A DNA stretch of 64,000 bases, taken from positions 185,399 to 249,398 of the forward strand of contig NZ_VDCS01000007.1 of assembly GCF_006265225.1 (NCBI RefSeq), in the 5' to 3' direction. The notes under the pieces were generated by a model. That model did not search any database, was not told where the DNA came from, and was given only the letters and a program-made list of their open reading frames with translations. This document shows positions 1 to 9,276 of the stretch, one piece after another (position 1 is the first letter of the stretch; each line of letters opens with the position of its first letter). Source of the DNA: Allotamlana fucoidanivorans. GTDB taxonomy: Bacteria > Bacteroidota > Bacteroidia > Flavobacteriales > Flavobacteriaceae. Both the position numbers and the translations under genes were made by a program.

Positions 1-3000
1 TGATTTTTCTATATAACTGCGATTCGCTTAAATGTAATTTTTCAGCGAGCTGAACCGATCCAAACCCAGAGTCATCTAACGCTTCATTTACAAACTTAAC
101 AACCGCTTTAATAAATACCGTTTGAGGCTCTTTATCTCTACGTGCAATAAAAGTCTTAAAATCCTCCTGACTGAATTTTTCAATCATGGTTTTTCTAAGG
201 CTTGTCAATTGATTTATTCTTGCAAATAATTCGTTTTTATTAAATGGTTTTATTAAATAGGCGTCTGCACCATGTATTAACCCCGTTATGCGGTCTTTAT
301 CACTGGCCCTCGCTGTTAATAGTATTATAGGAATATGATTGGTCATTAATTCCGATTTCAGTGTATTACAAACCTCAAAACCGTTCTTTTTTGGCATCAT
401 CACATCACTTATTATAATATCGGGAATATATGTCTTTGCTAATTCTATGCCCTTTTCCCCGTCTTCTGCTAGAAGGATTTTATAATTAGCTTCAAGACAA
501 GTCTTTAAATAATAAGCAACGTCTTTGTTATCTTCAATAATTAAGGCTATAGATGATGTTTCATCTAAGTCGGTATGAAAACATTGCTCCACATCCGTTT
601 CATCACGGTGCACAGTTTTGGGAGGGTCTAAGTGATCCTCCAACTTCGATTTAATTATCGCTGCACGATTGGTTATAGGTAGTGTTATAGAAAACTCACT
701 GCCTTTTTGCCTCTCACTTTTTACATCAATAGTGCCGCCCAAAAGTTTTGTAAGTTCTTTTGTTAAGGCTAACCCTATCCCTGTTCCTTTAAACTGTGGT
801 GTTGCCAAGTTTTTTGCCTGATAAAATTTTTCAAAAACATTGGGAAGATCTTCTCTAGCTATACCAATACCATTATCGATAATTTTAAGCACCAAATTAT
901 TATTAAACGTTTTTATATGACAAATTATCTTTCCCCGTTCCTGGGTAAACTTAATAGCATTAATAATTAGGTTTTTAACTATGGTAGAAAGTTTTTCAGC
1001 GTCTGTATCCATATACAAAGTATCCACTTCTGAATAGAACACATAATCTATATGCTTTTCTTTAGCCATAGATTCAAAACTTTCAAAAAGGTATTTAACG
1101 TAATTTACTATTTCAACCTGACTCCAATTAACCTCTAGTTCAGCACTTTCAAGCTTGGTTAGATCAAGCATATCATTTACCATTTTAAGCAAGCTGGCAC
1201 TATTTTCTTTTATAAGCTTTAACGATTTTATAGTTTTAGGGTTTTTAGAATTCTCCTGATTTTCTAAGGTTTCTATCATGCCTTGTATAACCGTTATAGG
1301 AGTTCTAAACTCATGAGTAATATTGGTATACAAAGAATTTTTAAGTTCATCTATTTCCTTTAATTTTTTCGATTCTGCAAGGGCCAATTTTCTGGACAAC
1401 TGAAAATTATACAACCAGTAGGATAACACTAAAAGCAACATAATATAACCTATAATGGCAATGGTTGTAGACCACCAAGGCGGATTTACTTTAATCTTTA
1501 ATTGGAGAGGGGCTTGTTTCCATGCTATTCCTCTTGAAAAACCATTGACTTCTAAATTATATTCCCCTCGTGGTAAGTTTAAAAACTGAATTCTGTTTTC
1601 ACTAAGAAAGCTCCACTTGCTATCAAGTGGCTTAAGTCGATAAGCATACTGGATGTTTTTATCCATCCTGAAATCTAAAGCAGAAAATTTCAAATAGAAA
1701 GGAAACTGATCGCTTTGAATAGTTATGTTCTCAGCAGTTTCTATAGAAGATTTTATAACCTCTTTTTGATTTAAAGGGGTTATGTTTTGATTCTTTATTT
1801 GTAATTGTGAAAAATAAAGTTGCTGGGGCGCATCTAAGACGTGTATTTCATTGGGATTAAAAAAAGTAAGACCCTCAACACCGCCCATATAAACCATACC
1901 ATCCGCATCACGAAACCGTGCATGGGTATCAAATTCTCTTCCCTGTATATTATCTAAAACTGAAAAATGAGAAAATTGCTGTGTAGACGTATTGAACCTT
2001 ACCAAACCATCATTGGTGCCCATCCAAAGATTACCTTGCAAATCATCTTGCAGGCTATAAATTAACGTATTGGGAAACTGATCCTGCTTTGTCCAAGTGG
2101 TATATGTTTTATCATCATTTAACAAACTCAACCCATTTCTTGTACCCAGCCAAATTCGATTACTGCTATCTACCGAAATATCATTAACAGCATTATGCGC
2201 TAGTGTTTTATCTATTCTATCTTCCTTTATAAAATTCTCAAATTCAATCTGAATATAATTAATCCCTTTTAAAGTAATTTTAGAAACACCATTTTGTGTG
2301 CCTACCCAAATATTGCCGGCCTTGTCAACCTCTAAGCAATTGGTTTCGTTATTTACTAGTGAATTAGAGCGCCCTTCTTTATGTACATATCTTGTTATTT
2401 GATAGTTGCCATCAGAAGCATATGCCATTTTAAATATACCATGTTCATGCGTAGCCCCCCAAAGGTTATTATTGACATCAAGCACTAAATCTTTTAAAAA
2501 ATTAGAGTTTATAGAATTAATATTTTTAGGGTTGTGGTAGAAATTTTTAAAAACAAGGTGCTCAGGATCAAAATTATTTAAACCTAGTAGACTAAGCCCT
2601 CTTGAAGTAGCAAACCACATGCGGTTATTTACCTTGTCATGCACAATACTCCTAACTACTGATCCTGCAATACTATTGGGGTCATTTTGGTTATCAATGT
2701 AGTAATAAACTTTGCCGTTGGTTATAAGATTAAGGCCACCATCTGAAGTGCCTATCCATAATCTGTTTTCATCTTTATATACCGAAAAGATGACATTATC
2801 ATTAAGTAACCTATCCCCTTTTTTGTTCTTAGAGATATTTTTAAATACCGATGTTTTGAAATCTATACAATTCAATGCATTGGCGGTACCAACAAATAAT
2901 TGATTTGGAGACACTTTCAACAACGATTGAACTGTATTATTGCTCAAACCCTGTTCTCCATGTTCCTTGTATTCAATTTTATTTACAACTTTAAACGTTT

Positions 3001-3835
3001 TAAAATTGTATAGATAGAGTCCTCTTCCTGTGGCAATCCAAACTTGATTGTCATCTTCCTGAAGAAAGTCTAGAACATGCATGGTTTTAAAATTCCCACT
3101 ATTCTCAAGCTCTATAGATTTCACTTTATTTGTTTCAAAATCATAAACAAATAGGCCATCGTAACTTCCAGCGAACAAATAATCTTTGGTTCTGAAAAAA
3201 CTCTGCACATTTCCTGAAACCTTAAATTTAATCCTTGGGTGCTGCATGTTTCCTACATAACCTTCAATGGTTCCGTTCAACTCCCCTACCCATAGGGCAT
3301 TCTCAAAATCTCTAAAGATACTTGTAATTTTACGATGCGGTAAAAAATGCTCTGGTTGTGTATCAAAATTTTCCCAATAAAATAAACCATTATTTTGAGT
3401 TGAAGCCCATACCGCACCCTTTTCATCTAAAACAATACCTGAAACGGTGATCTGCTCAAAATGGCTTCCAATATTTAATCTTTTAAACGTATTTTCAATA
3501 GGATCATATAGGTTTAATCCATCATCCCTTGTACCAACTAGTATGTTTCCATCAGGTAATTTTTTTAGTTTAGTGATATAGTTTCCAGAAATTGAAATCG
3601 AATCACTTACATCATTACCAAAATGTTTAAATAAATTGCCATCATAACGGTTTAATCCATCGGCGGTTCCAATCCAAACAAATCCTCTGTCATCCCTTAT
3701 CATGTCATTTACCGAAACTTGGGACATACCATCCTTTACAGAAAGATATTTTATTCTAAACGAAGGCTCTTGTGCAAAAACTAGAAAAACCACAAAAAAG
3801 AGAAAATAAGAACATAAGAGTTTGATGGCTTTCAC
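1..3835 (-). CDS. Hybrid two-component system regulator (sensor kinase + receiver + AraC HTH), 3' end cut by window edge
   Basis: Single uninterrupted frame from a GTG at 3835 to the left edge; an in-frame stop at 3851-3853 with no ATG between leaves GTG as the best start, and it is followed directly by a signal peptide ending ..FLVFAQE. Order seen: secreted beta-propeller repeats (phrases such as GFVWIGTADGLNRYDG), a Y_Y_Y-like domain near 1500-1720, one membrane segment near 1420-1475, a histidine kinase with phospho-acceptor His in THEFRTP (codon 1313-1315), an ATPase domain, a receiver with DVMMP (Asp codon 404-406), and an AraC helix-turn-helix ending at SESQLYRKI, where the window stops. 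This architecture is that of Bacteroidota HTCS proteins, which sense oligosaccharides in the periplasm and switch on neighbouring polysaccharide utilisation genes. The target locus would lie left of the window; this is inference. Confidence 0.95.
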   Translation of the reverse strand, partial: MKAIKLLCSYFLFFVVFLVFAQEPSFRIKYLSVKDGMSQVSVNDMIRDDRGFVWIGTADGLNRYDGNLFKHFGNDVSDSISISGNYITKLKKLPDGNILVGTRDDGLNLYDPIENTFKRLNIGSHFEQITVSGIVLDEKGAVWASTQNNGLFYWENFDTQPEHFLPHRKITSIFRDFENALWVGELNGTIEGYVGNMQHPRIKFKVSGNVQSFFRTKDYLFAGSYDGLFVYDFETNKVKSIELENSGNFKTMHVLDFLQEDDNQVWIATGRGLYLYNFKTFKVVNKIEYKEHGEQGLSNNTVQSLLKVSPNQLFVGTANALNCIDFKTSVFKNISKNKKGDRLLNDNVIFSVYKDENRLWIGTSDGGLNLITNGKVYYYIDNQNDPNSIAGSVVRSIVHDKVNNRMWFATSRGLSLLGLNNFDPEHLVFKNFYHNPKNINSINSNFLKDLVLDVNNNLWGATHEHGIFKMAYASDGNYQITRYVHKEGRSNSLVNNETNCLEVDKAGNIWVGTQNGVSKITLKGINYIQIEFENFIKEDRIDKTLAHNAVNDISVDSSNRIWLGTRNGLSLLNDDKTYTTWTKQDQFPNTLIYSLQDDLQGNLWMGTNDGLVRFNTSTQQFSHFSVLDNIQGREFDTHARFRDADGMVYMGGVEGLTFFNPNEIHVLDAPQQLYFSQLQIKNQNITPLNQKEVIKSSIETAENITIQSDQFPFYLKFSALDFRMDKNIQYAYRLKPLDSKWSFLSENRIQFLNLPRGEYNLEVNGFSRGIAWKQAPLQLKIKVNPPWWSTTIAIIGYIMLLLVLSYWLYNFQLSRKLALAESKKLKEIDELKNSLYTNITHEFRTPITVIQGMIETLENQENSKNPKTIKSLKLIKENSASLLKMVNDMLDLTKLESAELEVNWSQVEIVNYVKYLFESFESMAKEKHIDYVFYSEVDTLYMDTDAEKLSTIVKNLIINAIKFTQERGKIICHIKTFNNNLVLKIIDNGIGIAREDLPNVFEKFYQAKNLATPQFKGTGIGLALTKELTKLLGGTIDVKSERQKGSEFSITLPITNRAAIIKSKLEDHLDPPKTVHRDETDVEQCFHTDLDETSSIALIIEDNKDVAYYLKTCLEANYKILLAEDGEKGIELAKTYIPDIIISDVMMPKKNGFEVCNTLKSELMTNHIPIILLTARASDKDRITGLIHGADAYLIKPFNKNELFARINQLTSLRKTMIEKFSQEDFKTFIARRDKEPQTVFIKAVVKFVNEALDDSGFGSVQLAEKLHLSESQLYRKI

Positions 3836-3916
3836 TTTTAATAGTCGATTTTAAGTAAACATATCTAAATATAAAAAATATATTCTTACAGTGAGAGTAC
3901 TGAAATTAAACTGTTT

Positions 3917-3933
3917 TCTGATTTAAAATCAGA
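3917..3933. repeat. 17-bp palindrome between the HTCS and the small barrel-like gene
   Basis: Arms TCTGATTT and AAATCAGA around a single base. It lies just downstream of the minus-strand gene at 3950-4375 and about 80 bp upstream of the HTCS start. It could act as a weak terminator or as an operator; the one-base centre favours a protein-binding palindrome, but there is no other evidence. Confidence 0.35.
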
Positions 3934-3949
3934 CATATAGAGGATACGT

Positions 3950-4351
3950 TTAAAAAATATAACTCAGCGATACCTTCACCATATAATTCTCAGGTTTATT
4001 GGCCTCGTAATTTTTAAACCTTAACATTCCAAAATTGCAAAGTCCTTTTACCTTAATATGCTTTTGAAAGTTGTGAACCAATCCTAAATTCACCCCCAAA
4101 TCAAACCGATTATAAAACTGATTTAAATTTGCAATGCCTAGTATTTGTTTAAAAGAGTTATTGAACAAATCTCCAAACTGAGGTTCTGCACATATCTTTA
4201 GCGTTTTATAAACAGAAAACTCCTGATTAAAATTCAGCGTATTTTTAGATGTACTTAACACTAAACATTTGTCTGCCATTAATGCGGTATCTTGTGCATA
4301 ACAATAAACGGAAAGCAAACAGAATACAATAAATTGTTCTAATCTTTTCAT
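3950..4351 (-). CDS. Small secreted outer-membrane barrel-like protein, unknown function
   Basis: The open frame extends to 4375, but the ATG at 4351 gives a clean signal peptide (MKRLEQFIVFCLLSVYCYAQ), so I prefer that start (133 residues). The mature part alternates polar and apolar residues in short strands and ends in an aromatic residue (..VKVSLSYIF), as outer-membrane beta-barrel proteins do. At about 113 mature residues it is short for a full barrel and may be a remnant of a larger one or a small barrel. It lies upstream of, and in the same direction as, the HTCS gene, with about 115 bp between them. No family recognised. Confidence 0.6.
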   Translation of the reverse strand: MKRLEQFIVFCLLSVYCYAQDTALMADKCLVLSTSKNTLNFNQEFSVYKTLKICAEPQFGDLFNNSFKQILGIANLNQFYNRFDLGVNLGLVHNFQKHIKVKGLCNFGMLRFKNYEANKPENYMVKVSLSYIF

Positions 4352-4375
4352 GACTATAAATTTTACATAACCCAT

Positions 4376-4668
4376 TTCTTAACTTAATACTCTTAAGTAC
4401 CCAACACTGCTTTTTGAAGCGTATTTTAGACACCTATTACGTGCTTTTGATTCTTAGAGAAAAACCTTCATTTTGGGGCTATAACATATGCACAAATTGG
4501 TTTCCAGATTATTGGTAAATAGCAATGGAGCTCTTGAGCTTCACTATTCCTGTTTTTAATTTCTTTTTTGATTAGGATGAAGGCTCTAGCGTTGATAATA
4601 ATTGCTAGAAATACTAGTAAACATAATTATCTTAATGATTTTATGAATTATTCAGATGGTAAAAACCT
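4376..4668. other. Intergenic stretch, nothing firm seen
   Basis: About 290 bp of AT-rich sequence between the small secreted protein and the 3' end of the desaturase/SDR cluster. It has weak self-complementary patches (for example AGCTC/GAGCT near 4530 and TCTAGC/GCTAGA near 4580) but no poly-T-tailed hairpin or convincing promoter. A short reading frame here (4245-4433) overlaps the secreted protein out of frame and is not supported. Confidence 0.4.
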
Positions 4669-5649
4669 CTAAGACTTCCTGGTTGCAAACCAATTAATAG
4701 CATCTGTCATCCCTTCTTCTATAGGAGAAAATGTAACTCCCAATTCTTCTTTGGCTTTTTTATTAGAATAAAAACTACTTACACACAACACGCTAATATT
4801 ATTTGACGAAAATGTCACTTTAACATGAAACTTTCTTAAAATGTCTCCCACAAATCCAATAACGCGGAGATATAATTTTGGTACGCTAAGTATTAGCGAA
4901 TTTGTACCATGTAACTTAGCTAACAGTGAGAAAAAGGCCTTATAACTTAGATGATTGTTTGATAAAATATAGGATGCCCCGTTTTCACCGTTTTCAATAG
5001 CTTTTACTATACCTGTTGCTACATCCTTAACACACACAAAACTTTTTCCACCAGGCGGACAAAGAATTAACTTTCTTAAACCATACAAAACCAGTTTTCC
5101 CGAACTTGGTTTAGTATCATAAGCACCAAGCATAAACGTGGGATTAATACTTACCACCTCAATATCATCTTTTTTAGATAACACATACTCTTGGGCTTTC
5201 TTTTTACTTTTAGAATACATTAATTCTAAAAAAGGTGTTTTAATAGGCATTAATTCGTGTCCCAAATTATTCAAATTCCCATAGCCAAAAACATTTGCTG
5301 TACTTACATAAATGACTTTTTTAACTTTACAGATTATAGCTGATTCTACAATGTTTTTGGTGCCTATAACATTCACTTGGTGAAATCGTTTATAATTTAT
5401 TTCTTTAGGATCTGATAAAGCGGCAATATGAATAACAAATTCACACCCTTTCATATGCTTTTCAATCGCCATCTTATTTAAAATATCACCTTCAATTAAT
5501 TGTAAATGCTTATGTTGAGTTCCAACAAAACTAACCTTCTTTCTAACCAGACCAGATACTTGATACCCTGCTTCTAAAAAGGCATGCACTGTATTAGTGC
5601 CAAGTAATCCGCTAACTCCTGTAATAAAAACTCTAGTGACATCAGACAT
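4669..5649 (-). CDS. NAD(P)-dependent extended SDR (epimerase / 3beta-HSD-like), copy A
   Basis: 326 residues. An N-terminal Rossmann fold shows GVSGLLG (residues 11-17), and the SDR catalytic pair is Y145-SKS-K149 with S116/T117 upstream. The family oxidises or reduces hydroxyl/keto groups on sugars, sterols, flavonoids or acyl chains; the sequence resembles dihydroflavonol reductase/3beta-hydroxysteroid dehydrogenase-type members more than nucleotide-sugar epimerases. It is the last gene of the minus-strand cluster, 20 bp after the desaturase, and the same length as a second extended SDR at 7626-8606. The substrate is unknown; a lipid is inferred from the context. Confidence 0.85.
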   Translation of the reverse strand: MSDVTRVFITGVSGLLGTNTVHAFLEAGYQVSGLVRKKVSFVGTQHKHLQLIEGDILNKMAIEKHMKGCEFVIHIAALSDPKEINYKRFHQVNVIGTKNIVESAIICKVKKVIYVSTANVFGYGNLNNLGHELMPIKTPFLELMYSKSKKKAQEYVLSKKDDIEVVSINPTFMLGAYDTKPSSGKLVLYGLRKLILCPPGGKSFVCVKDVATGIVKAIENGENGASYILSNNHLSYKAFFSLLAKLHGTNSLILSVPKLYLRVIGFVGDILRKFHVKVTFSSNNISVLCVSSFYSNKKAKEELGVTFSPIEEGMTDAINWFATRKS

Positions 5650-5669
5650 TACAACCCGTCTATTTATAC

Positions 5670-6761
5670 CTACATATCTTCCTCAAAAATATTCTCATCA
5701 AATGCATTGGCTTTTATTAACTGATAATGATAATACAGCGCTTTATGCAATTTATACTCACGATAATTAATCCCAACCGATTCAGCGAATGCTTTTATCT
5801 CTTTAGTCATTTCTGGAGCATATACCGAACTTATGTTGGGGAATAAGTGATGTACAACATGGTAATTAAAGTTTCCCATTACATGTCTTGAAATCCAATT
5901 ATCCATAATAACATCATTAGTGGTTTTAAACTGATGTTCAAACCAGCTTATATTTACAATACCTTCTTCATTTGGAATAGGAAATTCACTTTTATCATTA
6001 GCATGCGGCGGCAATAGGGTTAGCATGGCAAATATGCTTCCAGTGGTTAAAAGAATAAATAATGCCGTTAAAGCTACGTACCATTTTACGCCTAAAACAA
6101 TAGGAAGAATCACGGTATAAAAAATGAAAAATGATTTAAAACAAATTAGCTTAAAATATTCAATACGTGGAATGTCACACACCTTCTTTATGGTTCTCCC
6201 TTTTACAAAGAAATCTTTAAAATCTCTTAGAAACATCCAGTTTAACAAATACATTGGATATAGTATAAAAATAAGCCAACTTTGATTTCTACTTACCCAA
6301 GAAAGCTGATCATCTTTAAAAATTCTAATCAACCCTGATTGTTCAATATCAGAATCCCATCCTGCTATATTCTGGTAATTATGATGTAATAAAACATGAC
6401 GTTTTTTCCAGATATAACTGTTGGCTCCTAAAAAATCAAAAATTATTAATAACGAATGATTCATCCATCGTTTTTTGAAAACATTATTATGCACAGCATC
6501 ATGAATGATGTTTAAAAAAATCAACACAGATAGTATGCCTAAAAATGCATACAACAAATAAAAAAGACTTTTTAGATTATGGAAATACAGTGCTAAAACA
6601 TATACACCTAAAAATACCAGAGGCAAACTTAACACCACGTAAATTTTATTACGTTTGCGCTTTTTGGGCAAGGTTTTCATAACCTCCTTTAAACGCAGTC
6701 TTAATTTTCTATAGTGTGAATTTGATGTAGAACTTGGACAAAAAGTAATTTGAGCTTCCAT
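5670..6761 (-). CDS. Membrane fatty-acid desaturase
   Basis: 363 residues, integral membrane. The three histidine boxes of di-iron acyl desaturases are present: HDAVH (87-91), HVLLHH (122-127) and HVVHH (301-305), separated by hydrophobic segments at about 40-60, 66-86, 162-178, 205-224 and 228-250. This is the acyl-lipid/acyl-CoA desaturase group (linoleoyl-type), which places a double bond, or sometimes a hydroxyl, in a fatty chain at the inner membrane. It sits between a classical SDR (66 bp upstream) and an extended SDR (20 bp downstream), so the double bond is probably one step of a multi-enzyme lipid modification. Regiochemistry cannot be read from sequence. Confidence 0.92.
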   Translation of the reverse strand: MEAQITFCPSSTSNSHYRKLRLRLKEVMKTLPKKRKRNKIYVVLSLPLVFLGVYVLALYFHNLKSLFYLLYAFLGILSVLIFLNIIHDAVHNNVFKKRWMNHSLLIIFDFLGANSYIWKKRHVLLHHNYQNIAGWDSDIEQSGLIRIFKDDQLSWVSRNQSWLIFILYPMYLLNWMFLRDFKDFFVKGRTIKKVCDIPRIEYFKLICFKSFFIFYTVILPIVLGVKWYVALTALFILLTTGSIFAMLTLLPPHANDKSEFPIPNEEGIVNISWFEHQFKTTNDVIMDNWISRHVMGNFNYHVVHHLFPNISSVYAPEMTKEIKAFAESVGINYREYKLHKALYYHYQLIKANAFDENIFEEDM

Positions 6762-6827
6762 GATTGTACATTTTTATATTGACAATTTGATTTACTATTA
6801 CATTGAAATGATATCATTTATTGACAA

Positions 6828-7619
6828 TTAAGCAGCCTTAGGAAATTTATTGAGTTCCTTTTCCGCCAACTTATCTTTAATAAATTCAGGCAAAAGTTTA
6901 TCTAAAATCATTAAACATTTGTTTACAAACCCTGGTACGATTAACCTTTGTTTTCTGAGCATGGCTTCAATCGCTATTTTTGAAGCATCTTCTGGATTTA
7001 ATACCGTTTTTCGTGTTACCCAACTAACAATTCGGTTTTGATAACACAGTCTGGTTGTTGTATTTAATCCTCCTGGACAAATGGTTGTAACTGATATGTT
7101 AGTTGTTTTTAATTCCTTTCTTAAGCTTTTTGAAAAGGAGGTTAAATAAGCCTTTGTGGCGCCGTACACCTGTTTTTTAGGTAGAGCAAAAAAACTGGCC
7201 ATGCTGCTTATATTAAGAATAGATGCTGGCGCAACCGACTTCATATTATTCAATAACAATTTTATTAGTAGAGTTGGCGTAGTAACGTTTACAGCAATTT
7301 GCTTAAGAATAAAGGCTTCGTCTAAATTATCAAACAATCCACGACTTAAAACTCCTGCATTATTAACCAAGTTTTTAATTGGAAGGTTATGCGTTGTAAT
7401 ATATTCTGAAATGGCGTAGCAACTGTCAACCGTACTTAAATCAATTTCAATATAATGCACCTCAACGTACATATTTTCTTTAATGAATTTAGACAGTTCA
7501 GGCAAACCAGACTTGGGTAATGCCACTAAAACCAAATTCATATTTCGTTTTGCAAATTCAAGCGCGATAGACTTTCCTAAACCTTGACTTGCTCCCGTAA
7601 TTAGTGTATACGCTTTCAT
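6828..7619 (-). CDS. Classical SDR oxidoreductase (DltE / 17beta-HSD-like)
   Basis: 263 residues. Cofactor motif TGASQGLG (8-15), NNAG (86-89), active-site S138/S139 and Y152-GAT-K156. A hydrophobic C-terminal stretch (about 208-236) is like that of membrane-associated acyl or steroid reductases in COG0300. It probably interconverts a hydroxyl and a ketone on a hydrophobic substrate. Six bp separate it from the upstream extended SDR, so the two are surely co-transcribed. The exact substrate is not recognisable. Confidence 0.87.
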   Translation of the reverse strand: MKAYTLITGASQGLGKSIALEFAKRNMNLVLVALPKSGLPELSKFIKENMYVEVHYIEIDLSTVDSCYAISEYITTHNLPIKNLVNNAGVLSRGLFDNLDEAFILKQIAVNVTTPTLLIKLLLNNMKSVAPASILNISSMASFFALPKKQVYGATKAYLTSFSKSLRKELKTTNISVTTICPGGLNTTTRLCYQNRIVSWVTRKTVLNPEDASKIAIEAMLRKQRLIVPGFVNKCLMILDKLLPEFIKDKLAEKELNKFPKAA

Positions 7620-7625
7620 AATATT

Positions 7626-8606
7626 TTAAATTTTTAAGGACTCAATGGTTCTCAAAATCCCAGTTTTGAAAGGTGTAATAGTATAATTCAATTCCGCTAC
7701 TGCTTTTTGCGAAGAAGAGCTTCTATTTATAAAAAGGGAATCAATTACCCTAGGGGTCATACTAACGCCCATTTTAAATAAAGCCCTTATGTTTGAATAT
7801 AGCACCAACAACATTTTCAAAACATTATAGTTTAGCGTTAGTATTTTTATATTGCTCTTGGTATACTTTTTTACCTTTTTAAAAAGTTCTTTGTAATTTA
7901 AGTTTTCACCCCCAATGATATACCTTCCTCCATTTTCACCACTGGTAATAGCCAATATATGAGCCTTAATAACATCATCTATAAAAACATAATTTGCAAC
8001 TATTTTGAGTTTAGAAGGCACTATAAGTACGCTCTTATTTGTAACGATATCGACCAATTTATTGACGCCATTTGAGAAAGTTCTTAACCCAGGGCCGTAA
8101 ACCCGAGTTAAGTTTAAAATAACACATGGCAAACCTTTCTTTACAAACGCTCCAATTTTCTCTTCAGCCATGGTTTTGGTTAATTCATAATCATTAGCAT
8201 AAGAAGCCAAACGGGGCTGATTTTCTGTAATAGGCTTTCTCTTATAGGAAGGACCAAAAACGGATAAGGTACTTGTATAAATAACCTTCTTTACCTGCTC
8301 ACTTGAGGCGGCTTGTAATACATTTTCTGTTCCCACAACATTCGTTTTATAAAAGCGATGAATATTTTTACATTTCAAATTTGTAAACGCGGCGGCATGA
8401 AACACATAACAACAGCCTTTAATAGCTTGTTGTATGGATTGTAAATCACAAATATCTCCTTGAAAAACTGTTATGTTTTCATGCTTTGGCACCTTGCTCG
8501 AGTTTACATCTCGTACAAGGGCATGAACCTTAATGTTTTTTGAAGCCAGAGTCATTGCCAATTGATGCCCAATATATCCTGTAGCCCCAGTTAATAGTAC
8601 TTTCAT
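7626..8606 (-). CDS. NAD(P)-dependent extended SDR (epimerase / 3beta-HSD-like), copy B
   Basis: 326 residues. Rossmann motif GATGYIG (7-13), catalytic Y140-ELT-K144 and a Thr/Ser at 111-113. Its overall layout matches copy A at 4669-5649: same length, a KKVIYxST strand and a C-terminal TP(F/I)..G(I/M) turn. A duplication within the cluster, with divergence towards two substrates or steps, is the simplest reading. It overlaps the CPBP gene upstream by 4 bp (start codon at 8606, upstream stop at 8603), an arrangement typical of translational coupling. Confidence 0.87.
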   Translation of the reverse strand: MKVLLTGATGYIGHQLAMTLASKNIKVHALVRDVNSSKVPKHENITVFQGDICDLQSIQQAIKGCCYVFHAAAFTNLKCKNIHRFYKTNVVGTENVLQAASSEQVKKVIYTSTLSVFGPSYKRKPITENQPRLASYANDYELTKTMAEEKIGAFVKKGLPCVILNLTRVYGPGLRTFSNGVNKLVDIVTNKSVLIVPSKLKIVANYVFIDDVIKAHILAITSGENGGRYIIGGENLNYKELFKKVKKYTKSNIKILTLNYNVLKMLLVLYSNIRALFKMGVSMTPRVIDSLFINRSSSSQKAVAELNYTITPFKTGILRTIESLKI

Positions 8607-9274
8607 GATTTTAAAGTTTTAAGTGTTTTACCGTAAAAAATTGAGATTTCGTATACCGCAGATAATGTTAAATGCAATACAAAGGCATACCAGATACTTT
8701 GTGTTTCATAGGTTATTACGCATAGAATGATGCCAAACGGAATGGTTCCCATCATCTTTCCCTTTGAATCGAATACATGAATAATTAAATACAGAATTGT
8801 TGTTAGGGCGATAGATTCCACTAAACTGAAATATTCTAGAAATGTAAAAAACAAAACACCTCTGAAGAAGAATTCGTAGCTCAATAAAAAGAGGGTTCTA
8901 ATAATAAAATAAGACCAGGCCTGTTCAAATTTATAGTAAATAACGTCGTCGTTTGTATCCTTTGCTTTCTTGGATGCCAAATACGATATGTATGCCGCCG
9001 AAAAGACCAAAGCAACATAAGGTAGAAGGATGTACAACCTCGGGATTTCAATATAATTTAATAAAAATCTTAAATCAGGACATATCTCATAGAACAAAAC
9101 ACCTAAAAGCACAATGCCCAAACCGTGCCTCATATTTAATAACCTTAAGCCATTTCTAACTTGTAGTGCCTGCTCTAAATTCCAAATATCTAATTTCTCA
9201 TAAATCCAACTTAAAAGAAAATAGGTTAGAAACACCACACTAATAAAAACCCAAATATCTTGTGAATTTTCCAT
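8603..9274 (-). CDS. CPBP-family intramembrane protein (CAAX protease-like)
   Basis: 223 residues with about six membrane segments. The CPBP core is seen as E134-FFF-R138, H166 and H201. The canonical EExxxR motif is reduced here to YExxxR, so the first Glu is missing and protease activity is uncertain. CPBP proteins include prenyl-protein proteases and membrane proteins with non-proteolytic roles. It lies 2 bp after the DUF6134-like gene and overlaps the next SDR by 4 bp, so it belongs to the lipid-modification cluster. Confidence 0.75.
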   Translation of the reverse strand: MENSQDIWVFISVVFLTYFLLSWIYEKLDIWNLEQALQVRNGLRLLNMRHGLGIVLLGVLFYEICPDLRFLLNYIEIPRLYILLPYVALVFSAAYISYLASKKAKDTNDDVIYYKFEQAWSYFIIRTLFLLSYEFFFRGVLFFTFLEYFSLVESIALTTILYLIIHVFDSKGKMMGTIPFGIILCVITYETQSIWYAFVLHLTLSAVYEISIFYGKTLKTLKS

Positions 9275-9276
9275 GA

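Noticed and set aside
2712..2903. 63-residue plus-strand frame in the HTCS gene
   Set aside because: Antisense to the beta-propeller of the hybrid regulator, which is open through this region in its own frame.
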